DNA of 30,000 nucleotides from Chrysomallon squamiferum (taxonomy: Eukaryota > Mollusca > Gastropoda > Neomphalida > Peltospiridae), in assembly GCA_012295275.1 (NCBI GenBank), contig CM022677.1, forward strand, positions 25,621,768 to 25,651,767. The letters are read 5' to 3'. A program made the position numbers and the translations under genes. Below are positions 20,630 through 30,000 of the stretch, in pieces. The notes under the pieces are model-generated. The model was not told the origin of the DNA, searched no databases, and worked only from the letters and a program-made list of their open reading frames with translations. How positions within the stretch are numbered: position 1 is the stretch's first letter; each line of letters begins with the position of its first letter.

Positions 20630-23053
20630 TATTATTATTCATTATTATTATTATTATTATATAATACTAACATCCCTAAAACAATTACAAGATTTATTTC
20701 AAATTTATTAGTTGATGTAGATTTGTTTCAGTGACAAATAACTAGGTGCTATAATAGTAGTTAATGACATCTCAGAAATTATTTACAAACACTGTGATAG
20801 AAGAGTCATTTTTATTTTTTTATTCAAGAAACATTTGTAATTTTATTTTAACAGAAGTTAGACAAGTTTAATCTTGGTTCATTCTAATTGTTTTTTTTTT
20901 ATTTAATTTGTTTTTTTTAATCTAGAAACACTTAGATTTATAATTTAATTTTAACAACAAAAAAAAATTCTTATAATCTTCTTTTTTTATTTTTTTTTTT
21001 ATTTTTTTTAATATAATAGAAAGAAAAATAATTAAACAAAGATGTAGTATTTATCCACTAAATGTATTTTGTATACAGTTTTCCAAGAAAACTAATTTAA
21101 ATTAAATTTCTCACATTGTTTGTGAGGGAGCAAAAAAACTGAATTAAATAATATTATTCTAATTGCTGTTGTAGCATTTTTAAGTTTTGGGAGAAAAACA
21201 AAAAAATCAAAGCCAAATAAAAAATTCATGGATAATATTTTTTGTAATTTTATTGATTTTAAGTTTATTTTAATAAATGAAAATTTGGAAGAATTAAAAT
21301 GAAAATATTGTTTTCTTTCACATTCTTATCAGCTTTATTTTATGAAAAAAGTGATTGACATTAATTAACATGTCCATGTGCTTCATAAAGTCACATATAT
21401 ACTTATACACATACAGAAACACACAAATTAAAAATGATTGCAAATACCTACATACACAAAATTAGATAATTCAATAACAGAGATTGTTGTTTCTATTTTG
21501 CATAAAATTTGAAGGTTACATTTGTTTTCAGCTTTTGAATGAAGAAATATTTCATTATCATACATTTCAATATGTAAAGTTATTAAATGCTTGATTTAAG
21601 ATAACATAAAAAGAAAAGGTTATTTTTTTTAATTATTAGTAGTAGTAGTTATTTATTTTTTAGTGTTTTGTTTATATTTTTATTTTTTATTTTATTATTT
21701 TTTAACATTAGGTGAATGTGTGAATTTGATAAGCAGAAAATGTGTTTACAAATAGAAATTTGTTTACTAACAAGATGAATAAAATAATTTTTAAAAAAAA
21801 GTAAATTACTTATTTACTCATTTCATTTGTATGTACTAATATTAATAATAATAACAACCATAACAATAATATATACATAGTCATAAATAAAGTTATATTT
21901 AAAATTTAATTTCAGGTGTGTATTTTGCCAGTATTAATATTTTAGATTGGTTACTGGTTACAAGATCTCATTTGTCAACTGGTACATGATAAAATTTAAT
22001 GCTTTTTGCACTATTTTCTTATTTCACATTATTAAATACATTTTTAAATACTCGGTTTTAATTCCCAATTTTCAACTTGTAAAAAACGTGTGGTTAAATA
22101 TTTTTACAAAACTTCATTATGACATCAATACATTATTAACATTTGTTTTATTTTAATGTTTAAATTCTGACTTTTTTTTTTTTTTTTTTTTTTTACCAGT
22201 AATTAAACATCGAAAAATTCTTTAAAAAGACCCCACAAACCCAATTCCAGTAATTTTGAAATATTTTACAAAGCAAAACAACATCAACAGATTTTTAATT
22301 TGTGTAAAATTTGAACTTCTTTGTTAATAGTTTAATTACATGAAAATGTTATCTGAATATAAAATGAAAATAATAAACTAGTATTAAATTTATTGTATGG
22401 TTTGAGTTTGAATGAAAATGTAAAATTTTATTTACTGAAATTTGAGAATGTTCTTCATTAATGGAGCATGAAACCCAAGAAATAAATTCCTAGAAAATGA
22501 ATATTACATATTAATAATGAAAGTGGTGCTCTTGTGATTTTGTTTGATTTTTTTCACACAAAGATGCATGCACATACAAACACAAAGAAAAGTTGCACTG
22601 ATATATAAATGATTTGACAAGTGAAATCTTTTGTGTAACAGAATGTAAGATGCATATACACACTCCATTTCATTTATTTCTTTTATATATTTCTTTTTTT
22701 TTTTTAATACTACTAAACTATTTGTTTTCTATATATTTATTTAATTAGTTAATTTGTTAGTTATTTTTATTTATTTTTTTTCATATAAATTAAATAATTT
22801 TACATGTAACAACAGCCATGACTACATAAATTGAAACAAGACAAAAAAAAAAAAAAATCACTCTTAATTTATTGTCTTATAAAATAAAACATTTCATTTA
22901 TTTACTTATAATCAAAACAGAGGAAAATTAATCATGGTGCATAGGTTTGTGTTTCTGTATTATGTACACATAAAACAATACAGTTACGTTTTTGAAAGAA
23001 TATATTGGTTGTGTTAAGGTTTGTACCTTCAAGATTAATAAATGTGTGGAGAA

Positions 23054-23059
23054 AATAAA
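23054..23059 (+). terminator. Candidate distal poly(A) signal
   Basis: AATAAA followed at about 20 bases by CGTGTATTTTTGTTTGTG, a textbook GT/T-rich downstream element. It would serve a long SEC11 3' UTR or an unrecognised transcript ending here. Confidence 0.45.
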
Positions 23060-23211
23060 GAGTTTTTGAAGTTATCGTGTATTTTTGTTTGTGTTTTTAT
23101 ATTGCATACTGTAACAAGCATAATTCATAACAGTCAGGATTTGTTTCATTATTTTAAAATAAATATTTCAAACATGCTTTGTTAGCAGTAGCAGTGATGG
23201 TGGTTGTATCA

Positions 23212-23213
<2 letters not shown>

Positions 23214-23258
<45 letters not shown>

Positions 23259-24312
23259 TGGTTTTGGTAGCAGTAATATTTTATTAATGATACTGGTAAT
23301 AGAGGTGGTGATGTTACCTTTGTTGTTTTTGTTATTATTTTTATTTGTAGCATCAGTAGTAATAGTAGTAGTAGTAGCAGCAGCTGTAAAAATAGAAGAG
23401 TAGTAGCAGTAATAATATAACACGTAGTAGTAGTAGTAGTAGTAGTAGTAGCAACAACAACAGTAGTGATAATAATATTATTATATACATAGCCAATCTC
23501 CATATAATACACAATTTTGTCTATTTTGATAAATTGCCAGTCATAAAATATATAATGAGCCTTTGATAAACAAACCTCAAGGTTTAAAATGTCTGATACC
23601 AATTCTTTAACAGCCTGTTTTCTTCGTGTCCTTTTAATCTGTAAACAAAATGAAACATGGCTTCAGAGTTAAATCCTCACGGAAAACAGAAACAAAAGTT
23701 AACGTAAATTCGTCAAACGTTTTGTTAATTTTAGCACGCAATAAGAAAAACCGGGAGAAGTCACGGACGACGTGAAAGATAATGACGTCATAATACAATG
23801 ACGTATTAGTAGCGAAGCTGTACATTAATGAATATAAAGGTAAGTTATAGCCGAACACAAAAGAAAATTACTAATCACAAATGTAGTAGTAGTATGAGTA
23901 GTAGCAGTAGTAGTAGGAGTAGTAGCAGTAGTAGCAGTAGTAGTAGTAGCAGTAGTAGTAGTAATAGTAATAGTAATAACAGCAGCAGTGGTAGTAGTAA
24001 AAGGTAATACTAGTAGTACTAATAGTAGTAATAATAATAGCTGTACTAGTATTTGCTTGTAATAGAAGTAGTTGTAATAGTAGTAGTGGTATAAGTAGTA
24101 GTAATAGTAGTAGTGGTATAAGTAGTAGTAATAGTAGTAGTGGTATAAGTAGTAGTAATAGTAGTAGTGGTATAAGTAGTAGTAATAATAGTAGTGGTAG
24201 AAATAGTAATAATACTGGTAGTAACATCATTAATAGTAGACATAGTAGAGGCAGCAGTATTAGTTGAAGTTTAGTAATAGTAGTTACCGTGGTAGTAGTA
24301 GTAGTAGTAGTA
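23214..24312. repeat. TA repeat and two blocks of TAG-type trinucleotide repeat
   Basis: A (TA)n run at about 23214-23256 is followed by interspersed GTA/GCA repeats at 23330-23470 and 23882-24312. In the second block a 27-base unit containing GTGGTATAAG repeats about four times (about 24074-24190). Between the blocks (23590-23870) lies a more complex, CpG-containing island with two CRE-like sites. Open frames on either strand (poly-Thr, poly-Leu/Tyr) are repeat artefacts. Confidence 0.92.
23783..23805. promoter_or_regulatory. CRE palindrome plus half-like site
   Basis: TGACGTCA at 23783-23790 and TGACGTA at 23799-23805, 16 bases apart start to start, in the complex island between TAG repeats. 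TGACGTCA is the full CREB/ATF site. Function unproven. Confidence 0.4.
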
Positions 24313-25487
24313 ACATAAGAAGGTTTCGAAACTCAAATGTTTTCTCTAAATCGTAAGTTAAATAAATCGAGTTCAGTTTCTCGTTTTCCAAACTGAAGAA
24401 ACTGACGGAATTTGTAATTACAGAAGCGGTGTTATCTTCAAATCGTAATTTCTTAGGTTTATTTTATTTTATTTATTTTTAAATAAAATTGTTGGCAAAA
24501 ATCACGTGATTCGACCTCCCCCCACACACACACGCACACACGATTCTCTCTTGTCTTTGAGAAAAAGGTTTCATTTAAATGTAAATGACAGTATAAATTT
24601 ATGTCAGCATTTTTTCTTTCTTTCTTTTCGTTATTTATTTCAGATATTTTTTTTTCTTTTTCTATTTTTTTTTTTTTTTTTCTTCTTTATTTTAAAAAAA
24701 AAGAAAAAAATCTGCACTGCACAACAACTGTCATCCGGTTGCATAAATTCAATCTGACATTAAAAAAAAAAGAAAAAAAAAAAGAAAATGAAAAAGGAAG
24801 TGTTTCCCCAAACACACGCATGCCTGTCACGAACAAGGGAGATAACCTAAGACGGTAAGAATCCCCTTAATGCAGATAAAAAAAAAAAAAAAAATTTTTA
24901 TCTTGAAATACGATTTAGATGAGAAAAAAATAAAATAAAAGATGCCAATCGTTCGCTTAGAAAATAATGACCAAAGTTAATATTCATAAAAATAATAATA
25001 AATAAATTAAATATTCAACCTTTAATTTTTGAATAGAAAATGTATAAATACATTAATTTTCGGTTATGATTCAAAACCTAGATCCAGGCCTACTAATTAA
25101 AATTCGTTTAAATTTTAGAGAAAGTTTGAAATTAATGAAATCTGTCTTTTCTGATAATGTTTCAGTCCTGCTTTGGAAAGAAAAAACTCGTAAATCCTAA
25201 AAATGTACAAAATAAATAAATAAACAGCTGGTCATATGGATTGAAATGTCATTAATCGGTGAAACAGAGACATATTTTTTTTTTCGATAGAAATCTTATA
25301 ACTGTTTAACCAATATCTGGTAATGATTTATCCAGCTTTCTTACATGTACAAAATCTTGAAATCCTCCAAAAATGAGTTTAACGAAATTTAACAAAACTT
25401 CTTTTACTAGATTTTGCCAGAAGAAAAAAGCAATTGTTTCTCCATTGCCGTTAGTTAATATTTTTTGCATTAATTTTTCACTCTTTG

Positions 25488-25561
<74 letters not shown>

Positions 25562-26160
25562 GCCCTCTCTCTTTATTTCCCTTTAATTTATTTTTCTCTT
25601 TGTCTTTTTTTTTTGTCTCTCTCACTCTGTATGTGTTTGTGTGCATGAGTGTGTGCATGAGTGTGAGTGTGTGTGTGCGTTGTGTCCATGTGTGTACACA
25701 AGTAAACAGGAAAACACATTTAACTATTGTTCAGTGTGTATGTGAATGAGGGAGTGCGCTCGTGCATATGTATGTATGTGTGTGTTTATATATATATATA
25801 TATATGGATCATACATATGGATGTAAGTACGTACGTATGTATGTGTGTGGGCATGTATGTTTGTCTATATTACACACAAACACACACAAACACTCATATA
25901 TAAATATATATATATATATATATGTGGGTGTTTTTTTCTGTGTGTATATGTATCTATCTATATATATATATATATATGCGCCGGTTTTTCCGTGCACATT
26001 TTCCTATATATATAAAAAAACCGTGAATGGATAATGTTTATTTTTACACGCAGACGTTTACGAATGTTTGGTAGTTGAGGTATGAAATTAGCTTCAACGT
26101 AAAAAAAACAAGAAGAAAACACCAAACACGTGTTTTTTAAATCTTCTCTTTTTAACCACA
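24313..26160. other. Intergenic AT-rich sequence with CT, TG and TA microsatellites
   Basis: No gene recognised. Holds a CT repeat (25491-25560), TG-rich runs (about 25645-25700 and 25765-25790), and several TA runs (about 25788-25806, 25908-25922, 25960-25977). Poly-A and poly-T tracts occur at about 24664-24720, 24762-24785 and 24876-24893. Confidence 0.8.
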
Positions 26161-26189
26161 GATTCTGAAACAGAGTATAGCGACCCGCA

Positions 26190-26469
26190 GCCCCCCGTAC
26201 ACCCCACCCCGCCAGTCCGTCCGATCCCGTAATGCTTCTCGCTTTCTCGCTGGTGCATAGCGAGCCCCCAAGCCACGCGCTCATCTCGCGACCTGTCTCG
26301 TGCGCTCTTCGTCGGAACGTGGTTGCGACAGATCGCTAGATGGCGCTGCGGATCGCTGCAGACGACAGAAACAAACGTTCCCATTCATTTGACGAGAGTG
26401 CGTCGATCGAGAGAGAAGAGAAGAGAGAAGAGAGAGAGGAAGGGAGAGAGATCGCTGTTTGTGAGTGAG
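26190..26469 (+). promoter_or_regulatory. CpG-rich island ending in a strong splice donor: possible promoter and non-coding first exon
   Basis: About 280 bases are much richer in G, C and CpG than anything nearby, then a purine-rich GAGAGA stretch leads to GAG|GTGAGT with donor GT at 26470. This is what a promoter plus untranslated first exon would look like, perhaps for the membrane-protein gene at 29148 in the same direction. TAGATGGCGC at 26337-26346 fits the CTCF core consensus YAGRKGGCRS. A short frame (ATGGCGCTG..., 26340-26468, 42 codons) is open up to TGA just before the donor. All functional reading is inference. Confidence 0.35.
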
Positions 26470-26998
26470 GTGAGTAGTAAAGAATTTTGTGGAATATAAT
26501 CTTGTTGTTATTGTTATTATTATTATCCGTGTGTAGTTATTTGTGTTGCATTTTAAACTGTGTGTGTAACGTATTTCTTGTATTTCACATTTTTTGGACA
26601 AAGACGAAGAGTTTTACTGACTTTTTAACTTGTTAAAGTAAAAAGTTTGACAGTATCACGTATATATATATAGTTATTTATATTGCACTGCATAGCTGGT
26701 GTGACATATTTCACATTTAGACAAAGACAAAGTGCTTACTTTTAATTTATTAAAGTAAAAGTTTGACGGTTTTAGTATGACATATAAAATGGGATTACAT
26801 TTATACTTCATACTTTTAGAACATGTTACTTATATTTCGCATTTAGACAGATACAGTTTTTATTTATTAATTATTTTAATATTTGTATATAACTTATGTT
26901 AACTTTAGATACAGACTGAAAAGTTACGTGTAGTTTAGTCACAATGGGACTGTTTCATACAGCACTGTTAATTAAATGGTTAATAAGCATCAACCAAA

Positions 26999-27074
<76 letters not shown>

Positions 27075-28133
27075 ACTCCTTCATAATAAGAATTATTCCT
27101 TACAACCAGACCGAAATGCAATATTCACTTATCTTACTTGTTCGTCAAAGTAAGAAAAGTAAATATTCTTACTACTATTTCGTCTGCTCAGAGATAAATC
27201 AGAAAAGAAGTATCATTTACTCATGTTTTTTTTTTTTTTGGTTTCTCTGTCTATCTCTTTTCTTTTCATACTTCAAGTAATATTAGTCCTATCTTTTGCT
27301 CTAACAGAGACTAAAATTTATTTTTCTTCTTTAACATTTGATTTGTCACGATAAAACGTATACAGTAGTATTAATATCCTTTGGTATCTTAAGATAAAAA
27401 GAAAAACAGACATCTTATTTTTCTTTTTACTGTTAATTTTTGTTTTCTTAATTTGAAACTGCGATAATATTAGTCATATTTTTTTTTATTCTCTCTCAAA
27501 CATAGATTACATTAAGAAATAATAATAATAATAATATTTTGTTACTCATAAAAATTAAAGTTAAACAGATTACCAATAATCCACATAAATCTGTAAACGT
27601 GTATACAACACAACTGAAAACTATATGCGTAACTTTTCCGTTACCTTTCATTTCCTGTAGTAATAACTAATTAATTTTCTTAATCTTCATTAATTAATTG
27701 CTTCGTAGATTATTTTAAGCATGTATTAATTTTGCTCAACAGTTTAAAATTCGTCACAAGCGAGTTATGAATATTCATGACCTAAAAACAAACAAAACGA
27801 AGTTTTTAACATACAGGAATGTTCTTCCGTTTAGGTCCCGAAACGATTTCACAGCTGGCGAAGTCGGGGGGATTCCATGACAACACAAAGACGACGTAAA
27901 GAGGCGGAGATTTCCGACATAATTCACGGATGACCGGGAATTGCCGAAGTTAATTCTAGCTTGACTCTACTAAACAAGGGTCATCTTTAGCTCGGGGCGA
28001 AAAAGATATTTTATTTTTTGTTATTGTTGAATTTCTTCGAGTGAAAAGGACTGAGGCTGAGCTGTTAAGTGTCTCTAACCTGAAACTAGAGACAGAATTG
28101 AATAAAGGAGAAACAATTTTTAAAAACAGTTTT

Positions 28134-28195
<62 letters not shown>

Positions 28196-28204
28196 CAAAA
28201 CGAA

Positions 28205-28251
<47 letters not shown>

Positions 28252-29147
28252 GTGAGTAAATAATGAAACATAATTAAAAAAGTAAATAAATCAAAAAAAA
28301 AAAAAATAAGTAAATAAATAATGAAACATAATTAAAGACAAAAATAAATAAATAGAAATAAGCTAATGATCAGTCATTTAAATGACAACAACAACAACAA
28401 CAACGACGACAAATGATTACTTTTCCTTCATTATTCACGACCGGATTTCAATTCACCAGCTGAAGTCGCAATTTCTTTTTTTTTTTTTTTTTTTTTTTTG
28501 AATAAGCGGATTTCTTACTTTGTCAAAAAACTTTTATGGCTGTGTGTATAGGAAACGTTTTCGTGACGTCATTTCTGACTGTAAGACATTCTTAGTTTGT
28601 AACTTGAAGCTGTCATTTTACGAGACATCAGAAACCGACAGGAAGAGAGCGTTCAATTCATGGCTGAAAACGAGGCTAATTCTGCACGTGCTGCGATTTG
28701 ACAGTGACAATATTAGGATGTACTGAATGCAGAGAGAGAGAGAGAGAGTGAGTGTCCATGTTGTAACTGTAAAAAAAAAATTTATATCTTTAAAACTGAA
28801 ATAATAGAATTAACAACAACAAATCGTTTTTGGCTGGATTAAATATTCAGGATTTTCTGCTAAAAGTTTCAAAAGCTTGCTATTATTGTATAAAAAAAGA
28901 GCTTTTTCTGTTAAAAAAAAAAAAAAAAAAAAGAAAGAAGAAGAAAAATAAAAGTGCTATTTCAGAACTGTTTCAGTGTACAAAAAATCAACATTTAAAG
29001 TTTTAATCTTCCATTTTGAACTATGACGTCATAGCAGACGGTATCCGCCGATGGGTAACAAACGACTTGATTCGTCAGTTTCTAAATAAAAGAAACAGAA
29101 ATAATTAGAAGATTTATAAAAAAAATAAAATAAAAAAAAATTAAAAA
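26470..29147 (+). other. Upstream region or possible intron before the membrane-protein exon
   Basis: No protein gene recognised. Contains a CT repeat (about 27002-27073), a TA run (about 28137-28192) followed by an AAT run (about 28206-28250), and T/A homopolymers. Two complex CpG-containing islands lie at about 27820-28000 and 28500-28730. They include GGGGGATTCC at 27867-27876 (fits a Rel/NF-kB consensus), a CRE at 28564-28571 and CACGTG at 28685-28690. Confidence 0.6.
29024..29031. promoter_or_regulatory. CRE palindrome 117 bases upstream of the membrane-protein start codon
   Basis: Perfect TGACGTCA, the CREB/ATF site, in the window's third such occurrence. The surrounding 29015-29075 is locally richer in CpG than its flanks. 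Position is compatible with a core-promoter-proximal element if transcription starts just upstream of 29148. Confidence 0.4.
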
Positions 29148-29396
29148 ATGGATGAGAAACATTTACAAGCTCACAGAGAGGGCAGGGAGAGAGACAGTGT
29201 TACTGAAGAACGTCAAGGACGTATGTACAGACGCAGGGATTCACGCTGTGACGGACGGATTTGGATTTTTCTCATTCTCGGTTTCATGATGGTCGTCTTC
29301 GGCGTCGTCATTGGAGGAATGTACCTCAACATCCGGGCACTGACAGAATCGCTGCAGTACACCGAAGTACTTCCAACGTACCTTACAGCGGTCGCG
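29148..29396 (+). CDS. Unrecognised membrane protein, first coding exon (partial)
   Basis: Eighty-three codons from ATG to a consensus GTAAGT donor at 29397, phase 0; the rest lies beyond the right edge. Residues 1-37 are strongly charged (HREGRERDSV, EERQGRMYRRRDSR) and likely cytosolic. A clear transmembrane segment (IWIFLILGFMMVVFGVVIGG) spans about 38-60. NIRALTESLQYTEVLPTYL follows, and a second hydrophobic stretch may begin at the exon end. Arg/Lys before the first segment favours an N-in topology. The pattern would suit a small multi-pass protein such as a four-helix membrane protein, but I do not recognise the family. Codon composition and GC are higher than the flanks, supporting real coding sequence. 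A poly-A-rich leader precedes the ATG, with A at -3 and G at +4. Confidence 0.6.
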
Positions 29397-29418
29397 GTAA
29401 GTAACGTCTTCATTATAC

Positions 29419-29505
<87 letters not shown>

Positions 29506-29708
29506 GAGACAGACAGAGAGAGAGATACGGACAGACAGACAGATACAGAGATAGATAATTATGGATATACAGAGGAGACAGATGTACAGTCAGATATGTA
29601 AACAGATAGACTGATGGACATATTATAGATAAACAGATAGATGGATAGGAACAACTATATAAATATATATTATAAGAGCTAAGTAGATATAGTCAGAGAG
29701 ATAACTAG

Positions 29709-29739
<31 letters not shown>

Positions 29740-30000
29740 AAAATCTGGTAATACAGATAGCTTGATTGATTGATTAAACTGAACAAAGTGAGAGAGGACA
29801 TAATGAAATAACACGATGACCTATTGACGAAAGAATGCGTGTGCATGAGCAAGCGTTAAGATATTACTGTTGTTACAATAACTTAAAGAGTATAACGTTA
29901 TTAAATCAGCAGATGATGTCACGTGAGCTTTTTTTAAAACTCTTTTTCATTTGATCCTATTGTGATCCACTGTTAGCATTTCCTGTTCTCACAAACTGTC
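29397..30000 (+). repeat. Intron of membrane-protein gene with GT, GA and CAGA/GATA repeats
   Basis: After the donor come (TG)n, (GA)n and (CAGA)n from about 29420 to 29540, then degenerate GATA/CAGATA repeats to about 29760. The final 240 bases are unique-looking; no second exon was found before the window ends. Confidence 0.8.

Larger units (their letters stand above)
20047..23075 (+). other. SEC11 3' UTR (short or long form) and AT-rich sequence
   Basis: No coding exon recognised. Contains T homopolymers, an ATT repeat (about 20594-20660) and otherwise unique AT-rich sequence. The distal poly(A) candidate at 23054 would make all of this SEC11 3' UTR; the proximal one at 20509 would leave most of it intergenic. 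Confidence 0.5.

Noticed and set aside
23154-24243. Thr-, Leu- or Tyr-rich minus-strand frames over the TAG repeats
   Set aside because: All three frames of a TAG/GTA array stay open on one strand; composition follows the repeat exactly.
26094-26601. Minus-strand frames through the CpG-rich island
   Set aside because: No domain recognised; they run across what looks like a promoter and first exon on the plus strand, and higher GC lengthens chance frames.
25491-27073. CRISPR-like or satellite arrays
   Set aside because: The regular repeats here are plain CT, TG and TA microsatellites with no spacer structure.
29213-29413. Minus-strand frame opposite the membrane-protein exon
   Set aside because: The plus-strand frame has the transmembrane segment, good start context and consensus donor; the minus frame is its shadow.

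Overview
This is an AT-rich nuclear genomic window from an animal. Coding exons are short, introns begin GT (once GC) and end AG, and the space between exons is filled with microsatellites: CT, TG, TA, TTTA/TTTG, ATT and TAG. The two recognisable proteins are close to vertebrate orthologues. The repeat-packed but short introns suggest an invertebrate, perhaps a lophotrochozoan such as a mollusc. That last placement is inference and weak.

Region 1 (1-11349, + strand) is the 3' two thirds of the gene for cytosolic aconitase / iron regulatory protein 1. Fifteen exons (912-11349) encode 622 residues plus stop. All three cluster cysteines and the four active-site arginines are present. The 5' part of the gene lies left of the window. 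One intron starts with GC. Two exons have partial duplicate copies of their acceptor and 5' end in the preceding intron, each running into TG-type repeats. One intron carries an array of about 65-bp units that starts at its splice donor.

Region 2 (11350 to about 15150) is the aconitase 3' UTR and an AT-rich spacer, with candidate polyadenylation signals at 11740 and 14757.

Region 3 (15271-20046, + strand) is a complete six-exon gene for the catalytic subunit of the ER signal peptidase complex (SEC11 family, 182 residues). Intron 1 contains a 597-bp element bounded by terminal inverted repeats. Other introns hold 26-bp, 68-bp and 205-bp-spaced duplications. A long 3' UTR is possible, with signals at 20509 and 23054.

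Region 4 (about 23060-29147) has no recognisable protein gene. It holds TAG- and CT-type repeats and several islands of more complex, CpG-containing sequence. Three perfect CRE palindromes (TGACGTCA) occur. A CpG-rich segment ends in a strong splice donor at 26470 and may be a non-coding first exon.

Region 5 (29148-29396, + strand) is the first coding exon of a membrane protein I do not recognise; it continues past the right edge.

Aconitase/IRP1 acts in the cytosol in citrate and iron metabolism; SEC11 acts in the ER membrane on secretory precursors. They are same-strand neighbours with no functional link that I can see. I found no CRISPR array, no tRNA or rRNA, and no convincing new multi-gene system. 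The most unusual signals are the partial exon duplications and the GC-AG intron in the aconitase gene, and the inverted-repeat element in SEC11.
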